NCBI GenBank assembly: GCA_910584145.1
Contig: CAJTXX010000001.1
Coordinates: 71,892 to 135,891 of the forward strand
Direction of reading: 5' to 3'
DNA: 64,000 bases
From: an uncultured Eggerthellaceae bacterium
GTDB taxonomy: Bacteria > Actinomycetota > Coriobacteriia > Coriobacteriales > Eggerthellaceae
A program made the position numbers and the translations under genes. Shown here one piece after another: positions 27,108-36,449 of this stretch (its first letter is position 1; the number at the start of each line of letters is the position of its first letter). The notes below the pieces were generated by a model. It was not told where the DNA came from and made no database searches. It saw only the letters and a program-made list of their open reading frames with translations.

Positions 27108-28424
27108 GTGTTCGAGCAACTCGCCGAAGCAATGGCACGGCTCTCGTTCGTCGATACGTTCAATTTCTGCGTATTCCTCGCATTCACCTGCTGCTATACC
27201 TACCAGCTGTTCTACGTGTTCGTGGTGCTGACGCGCCGCGCGCCGAAATGCACCGCCGAGCGCGACCACCGCTTCGCCGTGCTCATCGCCGCCCGCAACG
27301 AGGCGACGGTCATCGGCGACCTGCTGTGCTCCATCAAGGCGCAGAACTACCCGCAGGATATGATCGATGTGTTCGTCATCGCCGATAACTGCACCGACGA
27401 CACGGCGGCCATCGCGCGCAGCGAGGGCGCGCACGTGTTCACGCGCTTCAACAAGGAGAAGGTGGGGAAGGGCTATGCGCTCGACCACGGGTTGAAGTCC
27501 ATCTGGCGCGAGTTCCCCGACGCCGACCACGAGGCGTATTTCGTGTTCGATGCCGACAACGTGCTCGATGCCGATTACTTCCGCGAGATGAACGCCACCT
27601 TCGACAACGGCGCGAAGGCGTCCACCAGCTACCGCAACTCCAAGAACTTCGACTCGAACTGGATATCGGCGGGCTACGGCACGTGGTTCTTGCGCGAGGC
27701 GAAGTTCCTGAACCAGGCGCGTCTGACGCTGAACACGTCGTGCGCAGTGTCGGGCACCGGCTTCTTCATCTCCGCCGACATCCTGCGGGCGGCTGGCGGC
27801 TGGAAGTGGCATCTGCTGACCGAGGACATCGAGTTCTCGGCGGCCTCCATCATCGACGGGGTGCGCATCGCATATTGCCCCACGGCCATCCTCTATGACG
27901 AGCAGCCCACCACGTTCCGCGATTCGTGGAACCAGCGCTTCCGCTGGGCGAAGGGCTTCTATCAGGTGTTCGGGCGCTATTCGGGCCGCCTCGCGCGCGG
28001 CATCTTCACGAACCCCCGCGGTCGGCGGTTCGCGTGCTATGACATGCTCATGACGCTGGCGCCGGGCATGCTGCTGTCGATCATCGCCATCACGCTGAAC
28101 GCCATCATCTTGGTACTGGGCGTCACCGGCATCATGTCCACGGGCATCGCGGTCATGAGCTCGGTGTCGAGCATCTTCTTCTGCCTGTTCAACTACATCA
28201 TGTTCATGTTCGTGTTCGGCGTGCTCACCACGTTCGTGGAGTGGAACAGCATCCGGGCCACCACGGCGCGCAAGATCGGCAGCATGTTCACGTTCCCGTT
28301 CTTCATGCTGACCTATATCCCCATCGCGCTGGTGGCGCTGGTGAAGAAGGCCACGTGGAAGCCCATCAAGCACTCCATCTCGGTGGACGTGTCCGAGTAT
28401 TCGGAGCGCACCATCTCCGCATAG
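27108..28424 (+). CDS. Membrane-bound family 2 glycosyltransferase
   Basis: This 438-residue protein has an N-terminal membrane helix (~15-38), a GT2 domain and three or four C-terminal helices (~300-410). Catalytic features are FDADNVLDAD (DxD), TEDIEF (general base region) and QRFRWAKG, the QxxRW motif of processive enzymes. It could make an extracellular polysaccharide or a glycolipid, but no other polysaccharide genes are near. The GTG at 27108 is set by AAGGAG 6 bases upstream; the much longer open frame overlaps ahcY on the other strand. Confidence 0.88.
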   Translation: MFEQLAEAMARLSFVDTFNFCVFLAFTCCYTYQLFYVFVVLTRRAPKCTAERDHRFAVLIAARNEATVIGDLLCSIKAQNYPQDMIDVFVIADNCTDDTAAIARSEGAHVFTRFNKEKVGKGYALDHGLKSIWREFPDADHEAYFVFDADNVLDADYFREMNATFDNGAKASTSYRNSKNFDSNWISAGYGTWFLREAKFLNQARLTLNTSCAVSGTGFFISADILRAAGGWKWHLLTEDIEFSAASIIDGVRIAYCPTAILYDEQPTTFRDSWNQRFRWAKGFYQVFGRYSGRLARGIFTNPRGRRFACYDMLMTLAPGMLLSIIAITLNAIILVLGVTGIMSTGIAVMSSVSSIFFCLFNYIMFMFVFGVLTTFVEWNSIRATTARKIGSMFTFPFFMLTYIPIALVALVKKATWKPIKHSISVDVSEYSERTISA

Positions 28425-28591
28425 CGGGAAGGGCGCCCTCGCGTCGCTTCGGGCGGGCAGGGCAGATGCGCCTGTGCGGTGGCGAGCTCTGCATCAGCGG
28501 CAGCATCGCGAGGCATATTGCGGTATCCCGTGGCAGGTCCGTGCAAGGTAGCTGACAGCTCTGTGCAAGGCCGCTCGGCTACGATGCCGGC

Positions 28592-29329
28592 ATGGCCCTT
28601 CTCCGACATACCCTCGCGAGCGCGCTGCATGCTGCGGCCGATGTGGCGGCTGAGACGCTCTGGCCCACCCGCTGCGCGGTGTGCGATGCGCCGGGCGCCC
28701 TCATCTGCGAGGCGTGCCGCTCGAAGCTGCTCGTCATAGACGCCTGCATGGCATGCCCGGTGTGCGGCGCTCCGTACGGGCGCGTGCAGTGCACGGAATG
28801 CACCCCGCTCATGCTCAAAAGCGCCTGCCGCAGCGCCATCCCGTTCGACGGCATGGCGCACGCGATGGTGGCAGATGATGCCGTGCGCCGCATCGTCTCG
28901 GCATACAAGGACCGCGGCGAGCGCCGGCTGGCGGCGACCATAGCCGCTCTGTGCGCGCCGCGCATCGCGCCTTCGTGGCGCACGAGCGTGGTCGCCTATC
29001 TGCCCGATGCGCCCCGGGCCCGCCGGCGCCGCGGGTTCGACCACGGACAGGAGCTGGCGCGAGCGGTGGCGCAGGCAGCGGGGCTTCCGTGCGCAGGCCT
29101 GTTCATGCCGCCGCGCACCGCCGATCAGCGGGCGCTCACGCGCGCGCAGCGCTTCGCCAACATGGCCGCCGCCATACGGCTGGCGCCCGATGCCCCCGTG
29201 CCGCGCTCCGTCATCGTGTTCGACGACATCTGCACCACGGGCAGCACCCTCTATGCCGCCGCCGACGCCCTGCGCGCAGCCGGCTGCGAGGCGGTGTTCG
29301 CCCTCACGTTCGGGCGCGTCCTCGATTAG
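28592..29329 (+). CDS. comF: ComF-family phosphoribosyltransferase
   Basis: This 245-residue protein has an N-terminal zinc-ribbon region with CAVC, CEAC, CPVC and CTEC, and a C-terminal phosphoribosyltransferase domain with VIVFDDICTTGSTL. ComF/ComFC is needed for DNA uptake in naturally competent bacteria, but homologues occur widely and may do other work. TACGAT at about 28578 may be its -10. It is followed directly by a structured RNA, a neighbourhood typical of the raiA RNA motif. Confidence 0.9.
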   Translation: MALLRHTLASALHAAADVAAETLWPTRCAVCDAPGALICEACRSKLLVIDACMACPVCGAPYGRVQCTECTPLMLKSACRSAIPFDGMAHAMVADDAVRRIVSAYKDRGERRLAATIAALCAPRIAPSWRTSVVAYLPDAPRARRRRGFDHGQELARAVAQAAGLPCAGLFMPPRTADQRALTRAQRFANMAAAIRLAPDAPVPRSVIVFDDICTTGSTLYAAADALRAAGCEAVFALTFGRVLD

Positions 29330-29362
29330 CGCTCGCATCTCGTATACGCGGGCATTCAGCGG

Positions 29363-29368
29363 TATAAT
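29363..29368 (+). promoter_or_regulatory. -10 box for the structured RNA
   Basis: TATAAT lies 34 bases after the comF stop. A start site near 29375 would put the closing stem of the RNA at its very 5' end. No convincing -35 is seen. Confidence 0.6.
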
Positions 29369-29374
29369 CAGAAG

Positions 29375-29613
29375 ATATGCTTCCTTGGGTCTGTAGCTGC
29401 GGGGCGCCATGCGCCCTCAGTCCATGGCAGATGCGGTCGAAAGGATCCACGTAAGGCGGCTCTCGGGCCGCTGAGCATGGCGTATTCTAGAAGTAAGACG
29501 CACCGCCTGTTGACACATCGCGGCATGGTGCCGCGGCAGGCGAGAGGCTCAAGCGGGAACGCGTAGGCCCAGTGCGCGAGTGTGGGGTCAAAGGCTAGGT
29601 CAGCCAAGGAAGC
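29375..29613 (+). ncRNA. Probable raiA-motif structured RNA
   Basis: This ~240-base non-coding stretch follows comF and has its own -10. Its ends close perfectly: GCTTCCTTGG (29379-29388) pairs with CCAAGGAAGC (29604-29613). Inner hairpins include GGGCGC/GCGCCC around 29415, GGCGGC/GCCGCT around 29462, and nested CGCCTG/CAGGCG with GCGGCA/TGCCGC around 29505-29550. The raiA motif is a large RNA described in Firmicutes and Actinobacteria, typically next to comFC or raiA, and linked in Clostridium to sporulation and aggregation. The match rests on position, size and folding; I could not score it against the covariance model. No raiA gene is seen in this window. A 6S RNA is the main alternative. 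Confidence 0.65.
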
Positions 29614-29655
29614 GGAACCGAGGAGCGCCGAAGGGCGCCGCCGAAAGGAATGCAG

Positions 29656-30555
29656 ATGAAGCGTATGCGTGCTGCCATAGCCGCCATCGCCGCCGTTGCG
29701 ATGGCTCTCGCCCTGACGGGCTGCCAGCAGGAGGAATACAAGCCGCAGCTCGGGAGCCCGCAGCTGCAACCGCCGGCCATCGGCGAGGATGGCACGCTGC
29801 GCGTGGGCGTGAACACGAGCAAATCGCCCCTGGCTGGCATGGGCAACGACAAGATCATCGGCATCGACGTCGATATCGCCGCCGCTATCGCTGATGAGCT
29901 GGGGCTGAAGGTGAGCATCGTCGATGTGGGCAACAGCCCCGACACGGCGCTCGCGGATAAGACGGTCGATATCGTCATGGGCATCGACAGCTCCGACGCG
30001 GCGAACGGCATATGGCTGTCGCCCGAGTACCTGCCGACCGGCGTGGCGCTGTTCGCGCTGGCTGGCAGCAACGCAGGCGTGCCCAAGGCCGACAGCGACC
30101 CGAAGGTGGCGGCTCAGGTGTCCTCGAAGAGCGCATGGGCGGTGACGAACGCATTCGGCGATGACGCCTTGTCGTCGGCGAACGATCTGAGCAGCGCCAT
30201 CGAGGAGCTGCGCTCGGGCAAGGTCGATTACCTGGCGTCCGATGCGGTCATCGGCATGTATGCGGCGAACCGCACCGGGGCCGATGTCGAGGTGGTCGCG
30301 CTCATCGACTCCGCGAGCGGTTACTGCGTGGCGGTGGCGGAGACGGCGACCGACCTTCAAACGGCGGTGAAGAACGCGCTCCAGACGCTCATCTCGAACG
30401 GCACTGTGGGCGTCATCGAGCAGAAATGGCTGGGCACGCAGCTCGACCTCGAGAGCGCGCCGCTCGCCGAGGTGAAGAAGACCCCGAGCGACAACGCCGA
30501 AGAGCCCGCCGAGGGCGACGCGAGCAGCAGCTCGTCGGCGGCCGTCACCGCGTAG
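29656..30555 (+). CDS. Amino-acid-type ABC transporter substrate-binding lipoprotein
   Basis: This 299-residue protein has a lipoprotein signal peptide (MKRMR, hydrophobic stretch, ALTGC with Cys23 as the lipidated residue). Residues ~45-270 match the periplasmic-binding-protein type 2 fold (DGTLRVGVNTS, IGIDVDIAAAIADELGL). The tail is Ser/Ala-rich. No permease or ATPase gene follows, so it works with a distant transporter or as a sensor. The ATG at 29656 is favoured over 29650 because AAAGGA touches the first ATG. A GCGCC/GGCGC hairpin just upstream (29623-29637) could affect translation. Confidence 0.85.
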   Translation: MKRMRAAIAAIAAVAMALALTGCQQEEYKPQLGSPQLQPPAIGEDGTLRVGVNTSKSPLAGMGNDKIIGIDVDIAAAIADELGLKVSIVDVGNSPDTALADKTVDIVMGIDSSDAANGIWLSPEYLPTGVALFALAGSNAGVPKADSDPKVAAQVSSKSAWAVTNAFGDDALSSANDLSSAIEELRSGKVDYLASDAVIGMYAANRTGADVEVVALIDSASGYCVAVAETATDLQTAVKNALQTLISNGTVGVIEQKWLGTQLDLESAPLAEVKKTPSDNAEEPAEGDASSSSSAAVTA

Positions 30556-30570
30556 GCGAGGAGGCCGGAG

Positions 30571-33480
30571 ATGGGCGAGCGTATAGCCGAGATATCCGCT
30601 CGGTGCGGCTTCGAGCTCATCGAGAGCCGCCCGGTGAGCGAGATCGACGGCACAGCGCACCGCATGCTGCATACCGCCAGCGGCGCGCGCTTGCTGTTCC
30701 TGAGCAATGCTGACGACAACAAATCGTTCTCCATATCGTTCAAGACGCCCGCAGCCGACGACACGGGCGTCTTCCACATATTGGAGCATTCGGTGCTGTG
30801 CGGCTCCGATAAGTTCCCGGTGAAAGAGCCGTTCGTCGATCTGCTGAAGGGGTCGATGCAGACGTTCCTGAACGCCATGACGTTCCCCGACAAGACGATG
30901 TATCCCGTTGCATCCACCAACGACCAAGACCTGCTGAACCTGATGGATGTGTATCTGGATGCGGTGTTCTGCCCGCTGATCTACCGCAAGGAGCAGATAT
31001 TCCAGCAGGAAGGCTGGCACCTCGAGGTGGAAGGCGCCGATGCGGATGCGCATCTGGTGTACAACGGCGTGGTGTTCAACGAGATGAAAGGCGCGCTGTC
31101 AGACCCCGATTCGGTGCTCTACGACACGCTGTCGGCGGCGCTGTTCCCCGACACCACCTACCGGTTCGAGTCGGGCGGGGTGCCGGCGAGCATCGTCGAT
31201 CTGACCTATGAGGGCTTCTTGGACAGCCATCGCAGGCACTATCGGCCCGACAACAGCTACATCGTGCTGTACGGCAACGTGGATATCGAGCGCGTGCTGG
31301 CGTTCCTGGACAGTGCCTACCTGGCGCCCCTCGCGCGCATCGAGCGGCCGGCGCTCGATGCGAACCCCATCGGGCAGCAAGCGCCCATCGTGCGCACCGG
31401 CGTGAAGAGGCAGATGCCCACCGCGCCCGAGAACGCCTGCGCGGCGCTCGGGTTCGTGGCTGGCAGCTCTTCGCAGCGCGAGCGCCTGATAGCCGCCGAC
31501 ATACTGGTGGATGCCATCTTGGGGTCGAATGAGGCGCCGATGAAGCGGGCGCTGCTCGATGCGCAGCTAGCGGACGATTGCTTGGCGTATCTGGAGGATG
31601 GCATCGCCCAGCCGTTCGTGATGCTCGAGCTGAAGGGCCTGCGCGCCGGTGCCGTGGAGCGCTTCGAGGAAGAAGTGCGGCGCTGCGCATCCGCGCTCGC
31701 GGGCGGCGGGCTCAATCGGCAGCTGATCGAGGCTTCGCTCGCGCATGCCGAGTTCGCGCTGCGCGAGCACAACATGGGCTATGCCGACGGGGTGGTCTAT
31801 TCCATAGCGGCCCTGTCCGGGTGGCTCTACGACGATGAGGGCGCGCTCGACGGCATCCTCTACGAGGATGCGTTCGCGAGCCTGCGCCAGAAGCTCGACC
31901 AGGGCTATTTCGAGGAGCTGATCGGCGAGCTGTTCCTGCGCAACGACCACTACGCGCAGGTGGAGATCGTGCCCGTCGACGCCGACCCGGATGCAGCGAT
32001 AGCGGGCCAGCTGCGCGCCCTGGAGCAAGACCTGACGGCCGAAGGGCTCGCGCGCATCGCCGAGGCGGCCGAAGCGCTGCATGCCGCGCAGCTCGCTCCC
32101 GATGCGCCCGAGGCGCTGGCGACGCTGCCGCGCCTCGGCATCGACCAGATCGGGGATGCGCCCGCCGAGCCGCCCTTCGAGCTCGAGGCTGCAGGCGATC
32201 TGCCGTGCTTGCGGCACCGCATGCCCACGCATGGCATAGCCTACGCATACCGCTACTTCCCGCTCGAGGGAGTCGCCTTCGAGGAGCTGCCCTACGTGGC
32301 GCTGCTCTCCCTCGTGCTGGGGAAGATGGACACGCGCGACCATACCGCCGCCGAGATCGATCTTCTGGTGCAGCGCGAGCTGGGCAACCTGAGCTTCTTC
32401 ACCGAGGTGCACGAGCATGTAGACGATGACGGCTTCGAGGTGAAGCTCGTCGTGTCGGCGTCAGCCCTCTCGGAGAAGAGCGCATCTGCCGCGCGGCTCG
32501 CCGATGAGGTGATGCTGCGCACCGACTTCTGCGGCTACGACAAGCTGCGCGATGTGCTGATGCAGCGGCGCGTGGCGATGGAGCAGGCGTTCGCATCGTC
32601 GGGCAACGCCACGGCGGCGCGGCGCGCGGCATCGTACTATCTGCCTGCCGCCTGCGTGCGCGAGCAGCTGGGCGGCGTGGACTTCTACCGGTTCCTGAAG
32701 CGCCAGATAGACGGCTTCGACGAGGGGAAAGAGGCGCTGGCTGGCAAGCTCGCCGAGCTGGCTGCGCGCATCTTCTCCGACGACGGGTGCCTGCTGTCGT
32801 TCGCTGGCAGCGATGCTGGCCTGGCCGCCTTCATGGAGGCGCGCACACCGCTGCCCGAGCGCGCAGAGCGCAGCGAGCGCCTCGTGGTGCCGGCGCCGGT
32901 CGATAAGCGCGAGGCGCTCGTGGTGCCGAGCGATGTGTCCTATACCGCGCTCGCAGCCGACAGGCGGCAGGTGGGTGCGGCGTATTCCGGCGTGTGGCCG
33001 GTCATCTCCCGGGCGCTCACCTACAGCTATCTGTGGCAGGAGGTCCGCGTGCTGGGCGGTGCGTACGGCACCGGGTTCAGCACCACGGTGCCCGGCCCCT
33101 CGAGCTTCTACTCCTTCCGCGACCCCCGCGTCGACGAGACGGTGGAGCGCTTCCGCGGCGCAGGCGCATGGCTTTCCGGCTTCGCGCCCGAGGCGGAGGA
33201 GTTCACCGGGTTCATCGTGAGCTCGGTGGCGGGGATGGACGCCCCTTGCAAGCCGCGGGAGCTGATGCGGCGGCAGGACGGCATGCATTTCAGCGGCTAT
33301 ACGCCCGAGCGCCGCGCCCGCACGCGCAGCCAGGTGCTGGCGTGCACTCCGGCTGATGTGCGCGCTGCCGCGCGAGCGGTCGATGAGCTCGCGAGCGGGG
33401 GCTGCGTGTGCTCGGTGGGCGGCCGCGATATCCTGTCGCAGTCGCAGATGGGCCTCGAGCTGGTCGACTTGGTCGGCTGA
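30571..33480 (+). CDS. M16C-family zinc metallopeptidase (presequence-protease-like)
   Basis: This 969-residue protein has the inverted zinc motif HILEH near residue 70 and the third-ligand region VVFNEMKGALSDPDSVLY near residue 170, followed by the M16C-associated domain and a second inactive half. The length fits PreP-type oligopeptidases, which digest unfolded peptides in a closed chamber. No signal peptide is seen, so it is cytoplasmic. GAGGAGG lies 10 bases before the ATG. It follows the lipoprotein gene by 15 bases, but the link may be transcriptional only. Confidence 0.92.
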   Translation: MGERIAEISARCGFELIESRPVSEIDGTAHRMLHTASGARLLFLSNADDNKSFSISFKTPAADDTGVFHILEHSVLCGSDKFPVKEPFVDLLKGSMQTFLNAMTFPDKTMYPVASTNDQDLLNLMDVYLDAVFCPLIYRKEQIFQQEGWHLEVEGADADAHLVYNGVVFNEMKGALSDPDSVLYDTLSAALFPDTTYRFESGGVPASIVDLTYEGFLDSHRRHYRPDNSYIVLYGNVDIERVLAFLDSAYLAPLARIERPALDANPIGQQAPIVRTGVKRQMPTAPENACAALGFVAGSSSQRERLIAADILVDAILGSNEAPMKRALLDAQLADDCLAYLEDGIAQPFVMLELKGLRAGAVERFEEEVRRCASALAGGGLNRQLIEASLAHAEFALREHNMGYADGVVYSIAALSGWLYDDEGALDGILYEDAFASLRQKLDQGYFEELIGELFLRNDHYAQVEIVPVDADPDAAIAGQLRALEQDLTAEGLARIAEAAEALHAAQLAPDAPEALATLPRLGIDQIGDAPAEPPFELEAAGDLPCLRHRMPTHGIAYAYRYFPLEGVAFEELPYVALLSLVLGKMDTRDHTAAEIDLLVQRELGNLSFFTEVHEHVDDDGFEVKLVVSASALSEKSASAARLADEVMLRTDFCGYDKLRDVLMQRRVAMEQAFASSGNATAARRAASYYLPAACVREQLGGVDFYRFLKRQIDGFDEGKEALAGKLAELAARIFSDDGCLLSFAGSDAGLAAFMEARTPLPERAERSERLVVPAPVDKREALVVPSDVSYTALAADRRQVGAAYSGVWPVISRALTYSYLWQEVRVLGGAYGTGFSTTVPGPSSFYSFRDPRVDETVERFRGAGAWLSGFAPEAEEFTGFIVSSVAGMDAPCKPRELMRRQDGMHFSGYTPERRARTRSQVLACTPADVRAAARAVDELASGGCVCSVGGRDILSQSQMGLELVDLVG

Positions 33481-33481
33481 C

Positions 33482-33510
33482 TTGGGGCAGGCGCGCATTT
33501 CGCTTATAAT
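33482..33510 (+). promoter_or_regulatory. Sigma-70-type promoter TTGGGG-17-TATAAT
   Basis: TTGGGG (33482-33487) and TATAAT (33505-33510) are 17 bp apart, starting 2 bases after the peptidase stop. The start site near 33517 leads into the small membrane protein gene at 33536. Confidence 0.75.
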
Positions 33511-33535
33511 CGTGCATTCCTAGAAGGGCAGGGCG

Positions 33536-33847
33536 ATGGCGGACAAGACGGGCTTCAAGCATATCACGGTGGGAGCGGGCGACGACGATGTGGTCATCGT
33601 CGCGGGCGCGCCTGCGATAAGCCCAGCGGCCGGCACCGCCGCGCACCGGGATGAGGCGCCGGCTGAGCCTGAGCCTGCGTCCGCGAGCGCCGCGCCTGCA
33701 AGAGCAGAGGCGCCCGCGAAGGATAGCTATCAGCCCACGACGCTCGAGGATATCGAGCAAGCGAAGATGCCGCTCACGCAGAAGATCGTCATAGCGGCAG
33801 CGGCCGTGGCGGTGGTGGCGTTCGCCGTGCGGTACGTGCTCTTCTAG
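33536..33847 (+). CDS. Small C-terminally anchored membrane protein, hypothetical
   Basis: This 103-residue protein has an Ala/Pro/Glu-rich, probably disordered N-terminal part and one hydrophobic helix at about residues 82-102 ending the chain (IVIAAAAVAVVAFAVRYVLF). No signal peptide is present, which suggests a tail-anchored topology. I do not recognise a family. It is followed after 13 bases by a second membrane protein with an acidic N-terminus. Confidence 0.65.
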   Translation: MADKTGFKHITVGAGDDDVVIVAGAPAISPAAGTAAHRDEAPAEPEPASASAAPARAEAPAKDSYQPTTLEDIEQAKMPLTQKIVIAAAAVAVVAFAVRYVLF

Positions 33848-33860
33848 CCGGAATGCAGCC

Positions 33861-34847
33861 ATGAAACGCGACAGGATGGATGGGAACGTGAGCGAGAGAT
33901 CAGACGAGATGCAGGCCGAGGCCGCGGAGCGCGCGGAAGAGGCCGAGGTGCTGGAGCAGGACGAGCCTTTTGCGGAAGCGGAGCCTGATGAGGCGGCCGA
34001 TGCCGATGCGGCGCCGGCGAAGGCGGCCCCCAAGCACGGCAAGCATTCCAAAGGCGAGCCGGAGCCTCCCGAGTACATGAAGCGCTCGCGGCGCATGCGC
34101 AAGGTCCTCATCGCCGTCATCATCGTGCTGGTGCTGCTCATCGCCGCGGGCGGCGTGCTCACCTTCATGCTGGTGGACACGGCGCGCAACGCCGCCACCC
34201 AGCAGGCGCAGACGTCCACCATCGACGTCGATTCCCTGGCTGACGACGGCGCCGCGAAGGACGCATCCACCTCCACCTCGAAGCGCACCACGGTGCCGAA
34301 TCTGGTGCAGCTCCTCGGCATGGATCAGAACCAGGCCGTCGAGGCGCTCAGCCACGGCGCGCAGGTGACGGGCCTCACCGATGTGAACGAAGAGGGCAAT
34401 CCGGTGAAGAAGCAGGTGAGCATCGCGCTGTCGGACGAGCCGGCCGATGCGCGCTCCGGCACGCCCAGCGTCTACCTGTATCTGAACGAAGAGGGCAAGG
34501 TCGTGCGCGCGGGCTATTCCGTGGCCACCTCGTCGATCGGCTACGGCACGCTCAGCTTCGCCGATGCGGTCACCAACGAGCGCATCATCGAGAAGACGGT
34601 GGAGGAGGCGGGCCTTGCGGTGGGGCAGCAGGCGGCTGCGCTGCCGGAGGACAAGACGGTCTATTCCACCTACGCCAGCGACGGCACGACGCTCACGCGC
34701 GAGTACTGCGAGTTCTCCGGCACGGGCACCGCGGGCGGCGTCGAGCATCCGTGGCAGGCGTCGTTGTCCTACGATTACAACATGGCGAACGCCACGGGCA
34801 ACCTGGCGGACACCATCCGCACCATCTATGTCTATATCGGCGCCTGA
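33861..34847 (+). CDS. Single-pass membrane protein with a PASTA-like outer segment, hypothetical
   Basis: This 328-residue protein has an acidic, disordered cytoplasmic part (~1-75), a membrane helix (~88-110) and an extracytoplasmic domain. TTVPNLVQLLGMDQNQAVEALSHG at ~145-170 resembles the opening of a PASTA repeat (VPNLVG..), as in penicillin-sensing kinases, but only one such segment is visible and there is no kinase domain. The start is uncertain; ATG at 33861 has a weak ribosome site and in-frame starts exist at 33876 and 33888. The gene ends 19 bases before metG. Confidence 0.65.
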   Translation: MKRDRMDGNVSERSDEMQAEAAERAEEAEVLEQDEPFAEAEPDEAADADAAPAKAAPKHGKHSKGEPEPPEYMKRSRRMRKVLIAVIIVLVLLIAAGGVLTFMLVDTARNAATQQAQTSTIDVDSLADDGAAKDASTSTSKRTTVPNLVQLLGMDQNQAVEALSHGAQVTGLTDVNEEGNPVKKQVSIALSDEPADARSGTPSVYLYLNEEGKVVRAGYSVATSSIGYGTLSFADAVTNERIIEKTVEEAGLAVGQQAAALPEDKTVYSTYASDGTTLTREYCEFSGTGTAGGVEHPWQASLSYDYNMANATGNLADTIRTIYVYIGA

Positions 34848-34866
34848 GCGAGCGGAGGAGCAGCGC

Positions 34867-36447
34867 ATGTCCAAAGGCACCTATTCGGTCACCACGCCCA
34901 TCTACTATGTGAACGCGGCCCCGCATCTGGGCACCGCCTACACCACCATCGCGGCTGATGTCGTGTCGCGCTATCAGCGCATGAACGGCTACGACGTGGC
35001 CTTCGTCACCGGCATGGACGAGCACGGTCAGAAGGTGGCCGATACCGCGGCCGAGCACGGCATGACGCCGCAGGAATGGTGCGACTCGATGGAGCCGGCC
35101 TTCCGCGACGCCTGGGAGATGCTCGGCATCACCTATACCGATTTCGTGCGCACCACCGAGCCGCGCCAGGCGCGCGCGGTGCAGCGCTTCTGGCAGCTGC
35201 TCTACGATAAGGGCTTCCTCTACAAGGGCTCCTACGACGGCTGGTACTGCGTGCACGAGGAGACGTACTACGCCGAGAGCGACCTCGAGCGCGACGACGA
35301 TGGCCAGCTGGTCTGCCCCGATTGCAAGCGCCCCGTGCAGCGCGCCGGCGGCGAGGAGAACTGGTTCTTCCGCCTGAGCGAGTTCCAGGAGCCGCTGCTT
35401 GCGCTCTACGAGCGCCGTCCCGAGTTCATCCGCCCCGAGACGCGCCGCAACGAGGTCGTCTCGTTCGTGGCTGGCGGCTTGAAGGACCTGTCCATCTCGC
35501 GCTCCACGTTCGACTGGGGCGTGCCGCTGCCCTTCGACGAGGGCCATGTGGCCTACGTGTGGGCCGATGCGCTCATCGCGTACATGACCGGCATCGGGTA
35601 TGCCGACGACGGCCGTGAAGGCGAGTTCGATGCGCGCTGGCCCTTCCAGTATCATTTCGTCGGCAAGGACATCACGCGCTTCCACTGCGTGATCTGGCCG
35701 GCCATGCTGATGGCGGCGGGCTTGCCGGTGGCGCATACGGTGTTCGGGCATGGCTTCCTGCTCACCAAGGGCGAGAAGATGTCGAAGAGCAAGGGCAACG
35801 CGCTGCGCCCGGCTGAGCTGGTGGATATCTTCGGCGTGGACGCGTACCGCTACTACTTCATGAGCGACGTGCAGTTCGGCGCCGATGGGTCCATCTCCAT
35901 CGAGCGCATGGTGCAGGTGTACAACGCCGATCTGGCGAACACGTGGGGCAACCTGGTGTCGCGCGTGGCGAACATGACGCAGAAGTACTTCGACGGCATC
36001 GTGCCCGCACCGCCCGCCGATGCTGCCGATAACCCGCTGCGCCCCATCTCTGAGGACCTGTACGCGGAATACGACGAGGCGCTCGCAGCGGTCGATTTCA
36101 CGGCGGCTGTGCAGGCCGTGCAGAAGCTCGCGCACCGTGCGAACGAGTATATGGAGCAGAGCGCTCCGTGGACGCTGGCGAAGGACCCCGCGCGCGCCGA
36201 CGAGCTCGCGGCGGTCATCTACAACGCGCTGGAGGCCATCCGCATCATCGCGCTGTTCATGCAGCCGTTCATGCCGAGCACGTCAGCCGACGTCTGGCGC
36301 CGCATCGGCGCGGGCGACCTGGCGGCGGTGGATGGCATCGAGGCGGCAGCGGCATGGGGCGGGCTCGCGCCCGGCAGTGCGGTGGAGGTGGGAGAACCCC
36401 TCTTCCCGCGCCTCGACGCCGATAAGGTCGGCCAGGTGGAGGGATAG
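34867..36447 (+). CDS. metG: Methionyl-tRNA synthetase
   Basis: This 526-residue class I synthetase has the HIGH-like APHLGTAY and the KMSKS loop GEKMSKSKGN. One zinc knuckle (CPDC) is visible, so it is of the single-knuckle type. The C-terminal EMAP-like tRNA-binding domain found in many MetRS is absent. The ATG at 34867 has GGAGGAG upstream; the longer frame overlaps the previous gene. It forms a unit with tatD and the flavoprotein and rsmA genes, a common metG-tatD-rsmA grouping. Confidence 0.96.
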   Translation: MSKGTYSVTTPIYYVNAAPHLGTAYTTIAADVVSRYQRMNGYDVAFVTGMDEHGQKVADTAAEHGMTPQEWCDSMEPAFRDAWEMLGITYTDFVRTTEPRQARAVQRFWQLLYDKGFLYKGSYDGWYCVHEETYYAESDLERDDDGQLVCPDCKRPVQRAGGEENWFFRLSEFQEPLLALYERRPEFIRPETRRNEVVSFVAGGLKDLSISRSTFDWGVPLPFDEGHVAYVWADALIAYMTGIGYADDGREGEFDARWPFQYHFVGKDITRFHCVIWPAMLMAAGLPVAHTVFGHGFLLTKGEKMSKSKGNALRPAELVDIFGVDAYRYYFMSDVQFGADGSISIERMVQVYNADLANTWGNLVSRVANMTQKYFDGIVPAPPADAADNPLRPISEDLYAEYDEALAAVDFTAAVQAVQKLAHRANEYMEQSAPWTLAKDPARADELAAVIYNALEAIRIIALFMQPFMPSTSADVWRRIGAGDLAAVDGIEAAAAWGGLAPGSAVEVGEPLFPRLDADKVGQVEG

Positions 36448-36449
36448 CG

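Noticed and set aside
29375..29613. RNase P RNA, tmRNA or SRP RNA
   Set aside because: The conserved RNase P segments, the tmRNA ends and tag, and the SRP GGAAG tetraloop region were looked for and are not present. 6S RNA could not be fully excluded.
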